Positions 1 through 10,330 of a stretch of 64,000 bases of DNA are shown here, in pieces. The position numbers were made by a program, and so were the translations under genes. Position 1 is the stretch's first letter. Each line of letters begins with the position of its first letter. The stretch spans positions 248,001 to 312,000 of the forward strand of contig NC_092679.1 in assembly GCF_964355755.1 (NCBI RefSeq), in the 5' to 3' direction. The notes below the pieces were generated by a model that was given only the letters and a program-made list of their open reading frames with translations, was not told the DNA's origin and did not search any database. Origin of the DNA: Antedon mediterranea (taxonomy: Eukaryota; Echinodermata; Crinoidea; Comatulida; Antedonidae).

Positions 1-58
1 GATGTAGTTTAATGAAATTGTAATCAATATTAATATCAGTCAGATTATGGTTACGCAG

Positions 59-610
59 TTAAACTTGTTTCCCACTTTGACGCAACGACTACTACACGCG
101 CAAGAATTTGACCAACCAGAAGCGAGACAATCCAAACTATAATTGTGATTGGTCAATTATCTACGTGAGTGTGCGTACGTCACTGTGTCCATTGTGTCCA
201 ATTAGTGGGAACCACGTTTTACTACATTAATTTTACTACAGTAAAACATATACAAATTCCAGGAATAAGTTGTTATATTAGCCTCTATTTACATAAGAAC
301 ATTAAAGAGTGTCGTGTCATAAAAGGTAAAATTGTATTTCTAGATTTATTTTTTAATTTTGAAGTAAAATTATGTAAATTAAAAAACAGTACTTTTTTGA
401 TAAGTTTGATACTCATTTGAAAATTTAATTTTATATTTTCTTTACTTATGGTCCTTGGTTACGCTTAGATCCCACTGGACGCAACACGAGGACGTAAGTT
501 AAGCATGATTCGGTATCATCCGAACTGTTGCTTGTGATTGGTCAATTCATCACTTGCGTTGTGCATACGCACGTCGATTGCGTTACCGTCAAAGTGGGAA
601 ACAAGCTTAA
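59..610. mobile_element. TTAA-flanked MITE (piggyBac-like)
   Basis: Direct TTAA copies lie at 59-62 and 607-610. Just inside them are inverted ends: CTTGTTTCCCACTTTGACG on the left, and its complement on the right at about 587-606. The interior has no convincing coding sequence and further inverted similarity (GTGATTGGTCAATT near both ends). A TTAA duplication with terminal inverted repeats is the signature of piggyBac-superfamily elements; a 548-bp non-coding version is a MITE. The family name is inference. Confidence 0.7.
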
Positions 611-740
611 AGCTATGTCTACACTATCAAACTTTATGTGACAAAAGAATGTGATGTGCTCATCCATATATATGGACATAATGATTTCACATCACAACCG
701 TATTTAAGCATATCACTACCATATCTGGGCACATCACATA
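611..740. mobile_element. MITE copy A, GTCTACACTATCAAAC family (3' truncated)
   Basis: It begins with GTCTACACTATCAAACTTTATGTGACA and continues with the family interior (GTGATGTG, ATATATGGACAT, GGGCACATCACA). The expected right terminal repeat ending in GACAGAGC is missing. It abuts the TTAA element immediately upstream. Confidence 0.6.
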
Positions 741-2077
741 CACGCAATGCCAACATTGAGAATAAATATACAAATTAAGGAGACCTGCAATCTGATTTTT
801 ATATTCAATGATGAATTTTTAAAAATATAATGAATAGTCTTCATAGTGTTATTTGTTATTATTTTATTTTAATATGAGGATATTAATAATGAATGGTGCT
901 ATTAAGTGTTGTATTGCTAAGTCCTAAAATATATATGTTATCTATTCTTTGAGAACTAGATATGTTTATTGTTAACCTGCCGAGCACACATAGAGTCATG
1001 TGTGGATAATTTTGTTGCTGCTATGTTCGATTGTATATTCGTCTTTACTTTGCTATTCATGCTACGCGCTACGTGTGTTTCATAGAAATAAAGTGACCAA
1101 TTTTGACATATGCTGGTTGTTTTTTCTTCATATCATATTGATGTGGTCTTACCGATACATCATGTATATGTTTTTGATCTTGTTAAAGCTACGGTGGTAT
1201 TGGCGTCCCATAAAGAAGAGGCATATTTGGAGTAGGCCTACTAACCATAATATGGTTAGTAGGACTCATTTGGACTCATGGAATATTTTAATTAGGGAAT
1301 GAACAAACGCCTTTACAAAGTAATGAGGTGCCCGCTTTAATGTGCAGTATTTTATTGTTTTTAAGTTGTGTTTTAAAAGTCATGTTGGAGCATGGAGGTA
1401 TGGTTGGAGAATGTTGGATTTTCAAATTCGAATCATACCATGATTGTGGTACATTTTGGTACCCTAAAATGTCTCGTTATTTATTGTCACAACGTTGAGG
1501 GCAGCATAGCAGTTTTCCATGTGTTGTTTTTTGTGTGCGGAGGAAAAATCATCGGTTGTATTCTCTCTCAAAAAGGACACACAAAAGGTAAGTACTTTTC
1601 ATAATTACTGATTTAAAACTAATATTCATTAATATGTTTAACATTCGGTTTAGTTGTATTCTTCAACCGACTGTCATTTATGTAAGACTAATAAGAGGGT
1701 AGCCTATTCTTTTCGCAGGGGTATTCTGTTTGAGAATGATGTCAATCAATTGTACTATGGAAGGCAAATGCCGCCTTTACATCAGAACAATCTTCCATTT
1801 ATGTGTTAAAGACTTACATTGAGAATATTAAATTATTGGGAAAGTACTTCCAAGAAAAGAAAATTTAGAATGTCTCTAAACAACCGTATTATTAATCAAA
1901 TCAATAAATCAAATCCAATAAATCAAATCAATAAATCAAATCAATAAATCATATCAAACAAAGTAAACATTTTTATTTGCATATTTGCAGAATAGAAACA
2001 TAATCAACAACTATCAAATTAGACACTAATTAATGTTAAAGATTTATTTATAAATGACTGACTTTTAACAGAATAAA
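741..2077. other. Intergenic, no gene recognised; probable MOCS3 upstream region
   Basis: AT-rich sequence with several short open frames (for example 1000-1302 and 1392-1604) that show no domain, no homology I recognise and no splice-consistent continuation. A run of AATCAAATCAATAAATC repeats lies at 1900-1950. An acceptor-like TTTTAACAG at 2063-2071, just before the MOCS3 start codon, means an upstream 5'UTR exon is possible. No promoter motif is convincing. Confidence 0.4.
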
Positions 2078-5000
2078 ATGGAGGATGCTCCTCAGTCACA
2101 GCTTGCTTTGGACAAAGGTGCTATTGAAAGATACAGCAGACAGATGATTTTACCAGAAATCGGAGCAAAAGGTTTATAGTAATAATTACATATTTTTTTC
2201 AATTCATGAGAATACTGTTCCGGGCAAGTGCCAATGACGAAAAAGATGTTCTGTCAATTATGACAAAACAAATAAAATATAATTTAGTACACATGCTTTC
2301 ATGACCGCAGTAAAGTAACATTATTTTCAGATAATAATATAAACCTTTTATTTTCAGGACAGAAATCCATTTTAAATTCTTCGGTGTTGATTGTCGGTGC
2401 TGGTGGCCTTGGTTGTCCAGCCACTTTATATCTTGCAGCTGCTGGTATTGGTCAGTTTTCACTTTTTTTGTTTTTTTTTGCCGTTTATAGTGATATGGCC
2501 AGAAGAAAGCCTTTAGTTTACCAAAGAATCACACCTTTTAATAATTAAGTTATGTCAATGAGTTGGGTAGCTGAGTGGACATTTGACTGTCATACAGAGA
2601 GATCAGGTTCAATTCTTGACAACTCCCAGTCTACTCAGCTGTAAATGAGTACCTGGTTGAAAATACTAGGGAGGATAAGGCGGCATGGAAAAGAACTGGC
2701 CACCCTACCACATAATGCCGAGGCTTAGTACAATGAGCTCCTAACAGCTCATTCCCTACGTTCAGAATGAATACAGGACTCACCTTTACTTTTTATATAA
2801 CATCATTTATTGTTTTTGTTTGCTTCACAGGGAAACTGGGTATTGTTGATTATGATGAAGTTGAGCTCAGTAATTTACATCGTCAAGTTCTTCATAAAGA
2901 AACAAAGTTAAATGAAAAGAAAGCGGATTCAGCATGTACAGTTGCTAAGGAGTAAGTATACCAAATACAGCACAGTTGCTAAGGAGTAAGTATACCAAAT
3001 ACAGCAGTCAGCTCTTACAAAACCAGACTTTTCTTCGTTTTTTTTTCTCTTTCGTGGGTTCAGCCCACTTTTATTCATTATTCCATTCATGACAAAGATA
3101 TACAATGATTACACATGTTTATAACATGTATGTACAATATTATGGTTAAAAAATATATCTTTTTTAAAACATAACATAATTGGATATCTTTTAAAACCTA
3201 ACATAATTGGTTATATTGGCACATACATACCTGACTTTTCTTGAAGTACAAAAAGTCATAAATTCTTTTTTACCATCTATCATAATCATTGTAGTCATCA
3301 AATTGTCAGATAAAAGTACTGTTTATTTCAGACTCAACTCTGGTTGTCACTACATCCCATATCACCAACAATTAGACAGAACAAATGCTATGGACATCAT
3401 TAAAGAGTATCCTTAAAGAAACCAAGACTTTTATGATACACTGCTAAATTACAAATCATTAATAATAAAACAAAAGTTTTCCTTAATACTTTTAAAGCTA
3501 TGATATAGTGTTAGATTGTACAGACAATGCAGCAACCAGGTATCTTTTAAATGATGCTTGTGTTCTGTCAAGAAAACCACTAGTCTCTGGAAGTGCACTT
3601 AGATTTGAAGGTCAGGTCAGTTAATGGGTCAAGTTGTAGTTTTGCAGATATATTCGGACCATCAAATTATAAACGGGAACATTTTCATGAAATGTAACAA
3701 CTCATCAGCTTATTATTCATTTTGTGATTATTTATAGGATTAAGTTCAGTTTATTTAGGAGTTAGGTTGATAAGTTGTTAATATTCATTTTGATGGTCCA
3801 AATATACCTCATTCGGGTAACAGGGCCCTAGCCACAGGAAATAAATTGGTGCTGTGGTCGCAGGGAACAATCTCTCACAGGATCAGGTCAGGTTAAAACT
3901 TTGCCAAAATGTACTAGTGGCTACTACGGCCCTGGGTAGATGTGTTCTGTCTGACATAATGCATCATACTCAAACATCTCATCAAGCAAGCATATAATCA
4001 TTTAACTGTAATAAGGATCAATCTTTATCAAGTGTATCTCACTTTTCAGCTAACTGTATACAATCACGAAGGAGGACCTTGTTACCGATGTTTATACCCC
4101 AAACCTCCCCCTCCTGAAGTTGTTACCAATTGTTCTGATGGTGGTGTGTTAGGGCCAGGTAGGTTTGTATCGGTTTCCTCCATGGTTAATCCATTATCAG
4201 TTTCATTAATGATTTCACAGAGGTTATCATTTGTGTTTTTTCATTCATTTCATTTTTCATTTTTGTCTTCATTTGTTTTAGTTCCTGGTGTGGTTGGGTG
4301 TATGCAGGCATTAGAAGCTATTAAAATTGCTACTGGAATACCTTGTATCCTTTTACAACTCATTTTAATGAAATTGCAACTGAGGTAAAAGCTTAGAAAA
4401 AAGTACTGTACTTCCAATGAATTGAATCTTTAACCAATAAATAAAAGCCTCATTTAGCAAAAAACTGTTAATGTTTGATGGTTTGAATGGAACATTTAGA
4501 ACAATAAAACTGAGAGAACGACAAGCATCATGTGCAGTGTGTGGTGATGATCCATCCATCAAACAACTCATTGACTATGAAATATTCTGTGGAGCCAGTG
4601 CTACAGATAAGGTAATTTGTTTTTATTGTACAGTATTAACATTCAGTATCCAACTGAAATTGATGTTTACACATTGTCCTGCAGTTTTAAATTTAATTGC
4701 TTTTTTTGTTTTAAGTGTCGGAAATTGAATTTATTGGATAAAACAGATCATGTGACCGTTGAACACTTGAAGTCCGCAAGCAACGCAACCAGTGTTTACG
4801 TAGATGTGCGCCCTCAAGTGGAGTTTGATATTTGCCATCTCAAGAACTTCCATAGTATCCTTCTAATATTTTAAGTGCAAATTTCCTTTCCGTTTAGTTC
4901 ACTTGTTGCTTTTTTTCTAAAATTGATTCCTCTATTTTCTGCTATGTAACAAAAAGATGACAAATGTTTTATGTTGTATTTGATTTAACAAACTATTTTT

Positions 5001-5671
5001 AACTGAAATATCTCAGACATCCCACTTTCTGATGTAGCAAATGAAGAACAGTTATCACTTTTAAATAAGCAAATTACTTCTCAATGTTCACCAGTCAAAG
5101 ATAACATAACAGGTACAGCACTTCAGTCATCAATTAATATCTATTGAGAAGTCTACAGTCCAGTGAAAAAAATAGGCATTTTCATAATACGTCGTCAGTT
5201 CACTTTCGAATTGTCTAGTTATTTCCAAGTCATATCAATATGTATGTTCTCCTCCATAGTAAACACTTTTTTTATTTTATACGGTTCCAACAGCAAACAA
5301 CTCGCCTATTACACGATAATAAAAACTATTTTATGATTTATCATTCTTATAAACCAAGTCTCATTTGAGGCTTAGGGAGTGAAGTTCAAAGAGTCGTAAG
5401 TTACAACCCTGGCACTAGGTCAGGATTGAACCCTGATTGAACTCCACAATTTAATCATGTACAATTTAATGTTTAGTTATTCAAGTCACATTCATGTATC
5501 TGTATGTTCTTCTCCATAGTATATGTTGTGTGCAAACAAGGTAATGATTCGCAGAAGGCAGTTTTAAAGTTAAAAGAAAAATTTGAATCAACAAATGTGA
5601 AAATCAAGAATGTACAAGGAGGCTTAGCAGCTTGGTCAAGTAAGATTGACCCAAAATTTCCAACATACTGA
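2078..5671 (+). CDS. MOCS3: MOCS3: adenylyltransferase and sulfurtransferase (UBA4 family), 11 exons
   Basis: Exons: 2078-2171, 2358-2450, 2831-2951, 3332-3406, 3498-3615, 4050-4158, 4282-4344, 4448-4611, 4716-4854, 5017-5112, 5520-5671. All phases agree and give 407 aa. The protein is E1-like: it adenylates the C-terminus of URM1 and MOCS2A, and its rhodanese domain then supplies sulfur for tRNA thiolation and molybdopterin synthesis. Visible features are the nucleotide loop VGAGGLG (residues 44-50), [14 protein letters not shown] (68-81), zinc ligand pairs CYRC (178-181) and CAVC (253-256), the conserved Cys in VTNCSDGG (C195), and the rhodanese loop CKQGNDS with catalytic C362. Human MOCS3 (460 aa) is intronless with a longer N-terminus. 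Introns 4, 7 and 9 have U12-type donors. The start is the first ATG in frame; an upstream coding exon cannot be excluded. Confidence 0.93.
2562..2765 (+). mobile_element. tRNA-derived SINE in MOCS3 intron 2
   Basis: A box-like TAGCTGAGTGG at 2568-2578 and B box-like GGTTCAATTC at 2606-2615 are spaced as in a tRNA-type pol III promoter. About 150 bp of non-tRNA body follow, ending near CTCATTCCCTACG. Similar tRNA heads recur elsewhere in the window. The family is not identified. Confidence 0.6.
2936..3006 (+). repeat. 34-bp tandem duplication across the MOCS3 exon 3 donor
   Basis: The end of exon 3 plus its donor (GTTGCTAAGGAGTAAGTATA) and the next bases are repeated head-to-tail with a 34-bp period, giving two identical GTAAGT donors at 2952 and 2986. 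Only the first keeps MOCS3 in frame, because 34 is not a multiple of three. Confidence 0.85.
3407..3497 (+). other. U12-type GT-AG intron 4 of MOCS3
   Basis: The donor GTATCCTTA matches the U12 consensus. A branch motif TTCCTTAAT (3479-3487) sits 11-12 nt before the acceptor AG at 3497. Splicing joins GA to C, giving [14 protein letters not shown], which aligns with the family's RRYDVVADCSDN. The intron is 91 bp, phase 2. Confidence 0.88.
4345..4447 (+). other. U12-type GT-AG intron 7 of MOCS3
   Basis: The donor is GTATCCTTTT. Branch-like TCTTTAAC (4427-4434) lies 14-15 nt before acceptor AAAAG. Splicing gives [15 protein letters not shown], aligning with the family's GPSYSGSLLLFD. A second AG ten bases downstream breaks the frame. 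The intron is 103 bp, phase 1. Confidence 0.85.
4855..5016 (+). other. U12-type GT-AG intron 9 of MOCS3
   Basis: The donor is GTATCCTTC. The branch-like motif TTTTTAAC ends at 5003, 14-15 nt before the AG at 5016. The junction gives LKNFHNIPLSD, aligning with the rhodanese region LPHALHIPLKH. The branch motif is the weakest of the six in this window. The intron is 162 bp, phase 1. Confidence 0.75.
5280..5445. repeat. Dispersed repeat in MOCS3 intron 10 (SINE-like)
   Basis: The segment around GTCTCATTTGAGG, GTTACAACCCTGGCACTAGG and a tRNA B box-like GGTTCAATCCT (minus strand) recurs at about 15970-16070 and 18815-18945. Copies are diverged. The element is probably a minus-strand SINE or a MITE; its ends are unclear. 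Confidence 0.45.
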
Positions 5672-7211
5672 AAAGAAAAAGAAACAATGTCTGTATTCAA
5701 CTGATTGGTCAAGTAAGATTGACCCAAAATTTTTAGCATACTGAGAGAGAAAAAAAACGTTAAAAACTGAGAGAATGTATGTATTCAAGTGATGTGTTTG
5801 TCCATATTATTTTATCAGGTTAGGGATGCTGCCTGGTTCAGAGTAGAGACAAAATATATATGCTACATACATTATAAGAACTAATGTTTATAATTTTAAT
5901 TCACTGAATATCTCATTGAAAATTGAGCATACTCTCAAATGTCATAGAATTATGAATCTGAATGAACCAAACAAATAAGAGAAATTTAAATTATGCATAT
6001 TTATTCAAATCATCTATTTAAAACGAATGTGACAGTGCTATATAAACATTTACAGATAATAAAATACTACTATATAACTAATATCTAAATGTAAATACAT
6101 TGTTTTAAATAACTTGCACACATACATATATTCTTATGCATATTTATATATGGTTTATTAACATACACACTTTCATTACTTTAGTACCTCTAACACAACT
6201 TACTATACAAACAACACTAGTATACAACACTACAGTTAGGTATAGAATAATACATTATAGTTTGTTTTGTAACATGGAGTTGGCAAGAAGTGATAATGTG
6301 ACTATACCTTCATAATTTTACACCAAACATTATCCGAGTATCTTCTTGTGCCAAAAAATGCTAATTATTAATTTATTACGAACAATTAAGCCTTATCCTC
6401 GTTAAAGAAAAAAAAAAAAAAATTGTACCAAAAAGGTCTGAAAGTAAATGAATGACTGCATACAACAGTGGTCTATTCAATATTTACATACAAATATAAA
6501 ACAATTGGAAATAAAACCTATTGCACAACAATGAAGGTAAATGAAATGCTACACCTTTAATGAAAACCTTTTAAATATAATCTTGATCACTTTAGGCACC
6601 ATTTTAATTAAAGCATGATGCAATAAGTACTATATAAGATCATTCTTATATCACAGAGAATTGGTGCGAGGTGGTCGCAAAAACAGGTAACAATCCCCTA
6701 TGCGGGCCGCAGTGTGGTGTGGCCAAAAAGTGGTCAGGTTAAAACCATACCATACAAATCTAACCTTGTACAGTATGTAAAAGAAAACCAAATAAATTGG
6801 AATGACAGTAGGCCTGTCAAATTCGTACAAGGGTACAACTATATAAAATTTCATTTGATAGGTTTAGGTTAGGGTAATATAAGTCCAATTATGTTGAGTT
6901 GCTATTTTAAATCTTTTATTAAATGTGATATATTATATTCATATACAGTAAATAAAGATTACATGTAATATTTCATTTTCTATTTACTTACAGTTATACA
7001 GTATAAATATTTAAAACTAAGTAGAGAACATAGACACATAAATAAGTTGTAATATAGAAATGTAAAAATCATTGTCCTACAAGTTCTGGGATATGGTATA
7101 AAAACATGTAAACGCATCCTTCAACTTCAACGCGCCTAAATCTGTATGTATGTATACTGCACATTGCGACTACATGAACTTCTTCTTTAATTTCTGGTTT
7201 AGGTGCACGCT
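5672..7211. other. Convergent 3' flanks of MOCS3 (+) and the PH gene (-)
   Basis: No coding sequence is recognisable. A diverged copy of the MOCS3 exon 11 end lies at about 5702-5745. A dispersed repeat at about 6650-6760 (GGTGGTCGCA, CAGGTTAAAACC) resembles 3850-3900 in MOCS3 intron 5. The rest is AT-rich sequence that presumably holds both 3'UTRs; the polyadenylation sites were not resolved. Confidence 0.5.
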
Positions 7212-8035
7212 TCATTGCACGACACAGGCTTGTGATGCATCACCCTGATGACTGGCTGCCTTCGCAAAACATATCGCTTGCATCCATTCTTGTTGGTCGG
7301 TTTCATTTTCAGCATGAATAAAAAAAGTCCTTTTTCTTCCTTTCGGAGTTACTTTGAACGCAAACGACTTCTTATCAATGTCAGCTTCTGCAATTTCAGC
7401 ACCAGTCAAGCATATCGATTTTGTAGCACTCTGAAATGTAAAAATGTCAGTAAAAAAGAAGTATCTATTGTATCGTTTACTTTTTAATGTCACAAGCTAA
7501 ATGTTTTTGTTGACTATAATAAGAAAGCTAAATAAAGCCCACTTCTTATTATTTAGGGCCTCTGTTCTGTATATTATCGAATCAGTGATCATAAAAAATA
7601 GAAAGGTTAATTATATAATTAGGAAAAAAACCTCTTTCTTAGAGTAGAATTTAACACTTTAATTATACGTTGAAATGAGTAACACAAATATAACTCCATA
7701 AATAGTTATTACTCCAGACTAATATACAGTAAATTGAATGCCTGGTTAGGCTGGCTAGCCTATCTATCCTAGGCTAATTGGGATCCGCCCACCCCTCGAG
7801 TCGCGCGTAGGCTAGCTACCTCAACATCGTCGCCATAAAATAACGTTGATTTCCTTAATGAAAACCATTGTTTTTTCCATTTTTGTGACATCTTAGTTCT
7901 TTTCATCAACCACCCATCTTTCATATTTTCCAAATCCGTTTCTTTCTGGAGGTTATCAACATTACTACTACATCTGCTTTCGGCATTTGAGTTGGAACAA
8001 CTTGTAGATCCGTGTTGTTGATCTTCGTCAGCCAT
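7212..8035 (-). CDS. Small PH-domain protein with C-terminal CAAX box
   Basis: Two exons on the minus strand: 8035-7820 and 7430-7212, phase 0 junction (donor GTAGCT, acceptor TTTCAG), 144 aa. Residues 1-36 are polar, Ser/Asn-rich and likely disordered. Residues 38-130 read as one pleckstrin homology domain: the strand DGWLMKR, then KWKKQWFSL, and the invariant C-terminal-helix Trp in QQEWMQAI (W121). The basic Arg usually found in the W-K-x-R-W-F strand is Gln56, so classical PIP3 binding is doubtful. The protein ends CVVQ (C141), a CAAX motif; a terminal Gln favours farnesylation in known enzymes. The expected role is a small membrane adaptor, but I cannot name an orthologue. Met at 8035 is preferred (AAAATGG context); an in-frame ATG at 8101 would add 22 residues. 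Confidence 0.82.
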
Positions 8036-8267
8036 TTTCAACTTTACTGGTTTGTTTTCCTGAAGAGCGCCCTCATTTTCTGGTAGTACCAAAATATACA
8101 CACACCACCAAACTCCCTCTCATCCCTGCATGCAAAATCCTTTAGCCTGTGTGTTTCTCTGTTGCCTAAAAAATCCAAAAAATGTACAATTTTACTGTTG
8201 ATGTCTGGTTCTTTATGAGTACTTAGTGTTTGCAATCAATAAGCAAGGGCTGAATGACAACATACAT
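8036..8267. promoter_or_regulatory. Candidate bidirectional promoter between PH gene and C11orf68 homologue
   Basis: Only 232 bp separate the start codons of two divergently oriented genes, so both 5' ends must lie here unless upstream non-coding exons exist. No TATA box is convincing. Inferred from arrangement only. Confidence 0.45.
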
Positions 8268-9700
8268 ATGGAAGGAATTATATGTGACAACCAAGAACAA
8301 GAAGTCAGTCGGGATGTTTCTATTGGAGAGAAACATCAACAATTTGCAGCAACTAAAGATGTTGACAAAAGCCTCATGATAAAAGAAGGTCCTTCAAATG
8401 TTGACAATGATAGTTCAGACTCTGATTCTTCAACAAGTGAAGTTGGTTGTATTCTTGATGGTGAAGAAAAGTATATGGGAAGCATCTTTGATTTTGAGGA
8501 AATGATGACTAAGTTTCATCCCTCTAAATTTAAAGCGTAAGTGTATAATACAAGAAGATGTAATGGATGATAATATTAGAACACAAAGGATGTCCAAATA
8601 AAGTTTGACATCAATTATTACAAAGAAAATACCGAAAAAGCCAATTGGCTTTACTAAACACAGTTTAGTAATTTAAGAAAGTGTAGCCTAGTACTGTATG
8701 TAGCACAGTATTATTATAGTTCTTGCATATTAGTTTAGTTATAATGGGAAAGTTTAGGCGAATGCCTTTTCAACCCCATATATATTAAATCAAAGTTAAT
8801 TAAATTTGTTGTATGTTGATTGTAAAATGAATGAACTAAAGTAAAAATAAAACAAAAATTAAAGTCTAAAAGGTTGAATGCATTGAGATCTTTACTCTAT
8901 TCTTTCTTGCAGTACATAATAAACGTTTTTTAATTGCTTTTTATTAAACCAGGAATTGCTGGATTGCTTTGGCCCACAAAGAGCCTGCCAGAGAGCCTGC
9001 AAATTCTAATGCAAGAAACGATGTACCAGGTTTGCTATCAGAATGGACATGGCATCTTGAGAGTGGTCACACTGTCTCTTTTCCCTTACTGCGTGATTTA
9101 GCTATAAGGCATCAAGTTCTGCACGGCAAGTGGATGATTTTCCGGAAAACTGGACCACATGTTGATCTGGCATGGGATATAATTGGACGAGCTCACCACC
9201 AAGGAAAGCTAGGATCTTTCACCAAAGTGTCTACACCTACAGAAAGTAAATCACATGTTATTTGTGTTTACAATGATGATTTTACAGACAAAAATTCTGT
9301 TTATGAGCTTGAATCGAAGCTACGGAATCTTGGCATACATTGTAGAATGAAGTATAAACCGGATGTGTTTACTTATTGTATTATTTACAGCCAAAACAAA
9401 TGGGGAATGAAGCCATTCATTTATACTAGTACATATGATGTTATGACAAGAAAGTCTGTAATAGTAAAAGATTATGACTATGATTATAGTGGGGACGACA
9501 ATAACAACAGTACTGGGAATGATCAGGTAAAGGTTCAACCTAAGCATCATGGTGAACTCAAAGATGAATGTCAACTAATGGGTGAAGGTCAACTCAAAAA
9601 GGGGGATAATCTTGAGGAAGTAAGTCAACTCAATGATAGGAAGAGTAATCTTGAGTATGAGGGTTATCTCGAAGATGAATGTCAACACGAGGGTGATTAA
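8268..9700 (+). CDS. C11orf68/BLES03 homologue (UPF0696, DUF1917)
   Basis: Exons 8268-8536 and 8953-9700 (phase 2 junction) give 338 aa. The first about 75 residues are acidic and Ser/Asp-rich. The conserved core, about residues 80-250, matches what I remember of human C11orf68 in order: a GSIFDFEEMMTKFHPSKF segment, NCWIALAH, LRDLAIRHQVLHGKWMIF, AWDIIGRA, HVICVYNDDFTD, and KPDVFTYCIIY. That family has an eIF4E-like fold by crystal structure; its cellular role is not established. The C-terminal about 60 residues are hydrophilic degenerate repeats of Gln-Leu and Glu/Asp-rich type, absent from the human protein as I recall it. Upstream in-frame codons exist, but the first ATG is at 8268. It is transcribed away from the PH gene. 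Confidence 0.85.
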
Positions 9701-10330
9701 TAAACCAAATTTTTAGTTAATTTATTCTTATTTTATGTGCCATTGTGATTTTTAATACTCAAAATCAATTCTTTTTAAAAGATAAATATTTTAATTAGAT
9801 AGAAAAGAATCAGTTTGATCATAAATGTTTACTGTGTGATAGTTGCCTAGGCCTAATAATGTGGTACAAATATTTAGATGCAGTTGATTAAAACAAGAGA
9901 TTTGCTTGTTGTTACATTTAGAAACAGTGTAATATAAAATTTAATTTCCTTTTTTAATGGTTTTAATCATACAATCATGCAGTGAGGTTTACTTGAAAGA
10001 TTTTATTATAAATAATTTTTGAAAAGGATAGTACTGTAATAAAGAAAAATTTATAAAAGTGTTATCTAATAGTACTTGTGTCTATTGTGTATAATATGCT
10101 TAAAAAACATAAAAATGAAGATTTATAAAATCAGACTTTGTAGGTTTGCAGTTATCTTATTAATATCTGATGCAACTTTTCGTCAAAGGGAATAAAATTA
10201 AAACCGCATTTGCTCGTCGTTGTATTTGCACTTATTGCGTTCCATACTTTTGGGTACGAGTTTGTTTGTTGTGCTATTTGGACGAGTTGGGATTTCGACG
10301 AGTTTTCTTGGAGGGAGAGAGCAAAACAGT
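9701..10330. other. C11orf68 homologue 3' flank and NAA20 upstream region
   Basis: No coding sequence. An AATAAA at 10038-10043 is the best polyadenylation-signal candidate for the upstream gene. The last about 150 bp before the NAA20 ATG are more GC-rich and presumably hold its promoter and 5'UTR. Confidence 0.45.

Noticed and set aside
1000-1604. Open frames of 100 and 70 codons upstream of MOCS3
   Set aside because: Unusual composition, no domain, and no splice-consistent extension; likely chance frames in AT-rich DNA.
4448-4458. Alternative MOCS3 acceptor CATTTAG at 4457
   Set aside because: It would shift the reading frame; the AAAAG acceptor at 4447 keeps the frame and restores the family's PSYS-like sequence.
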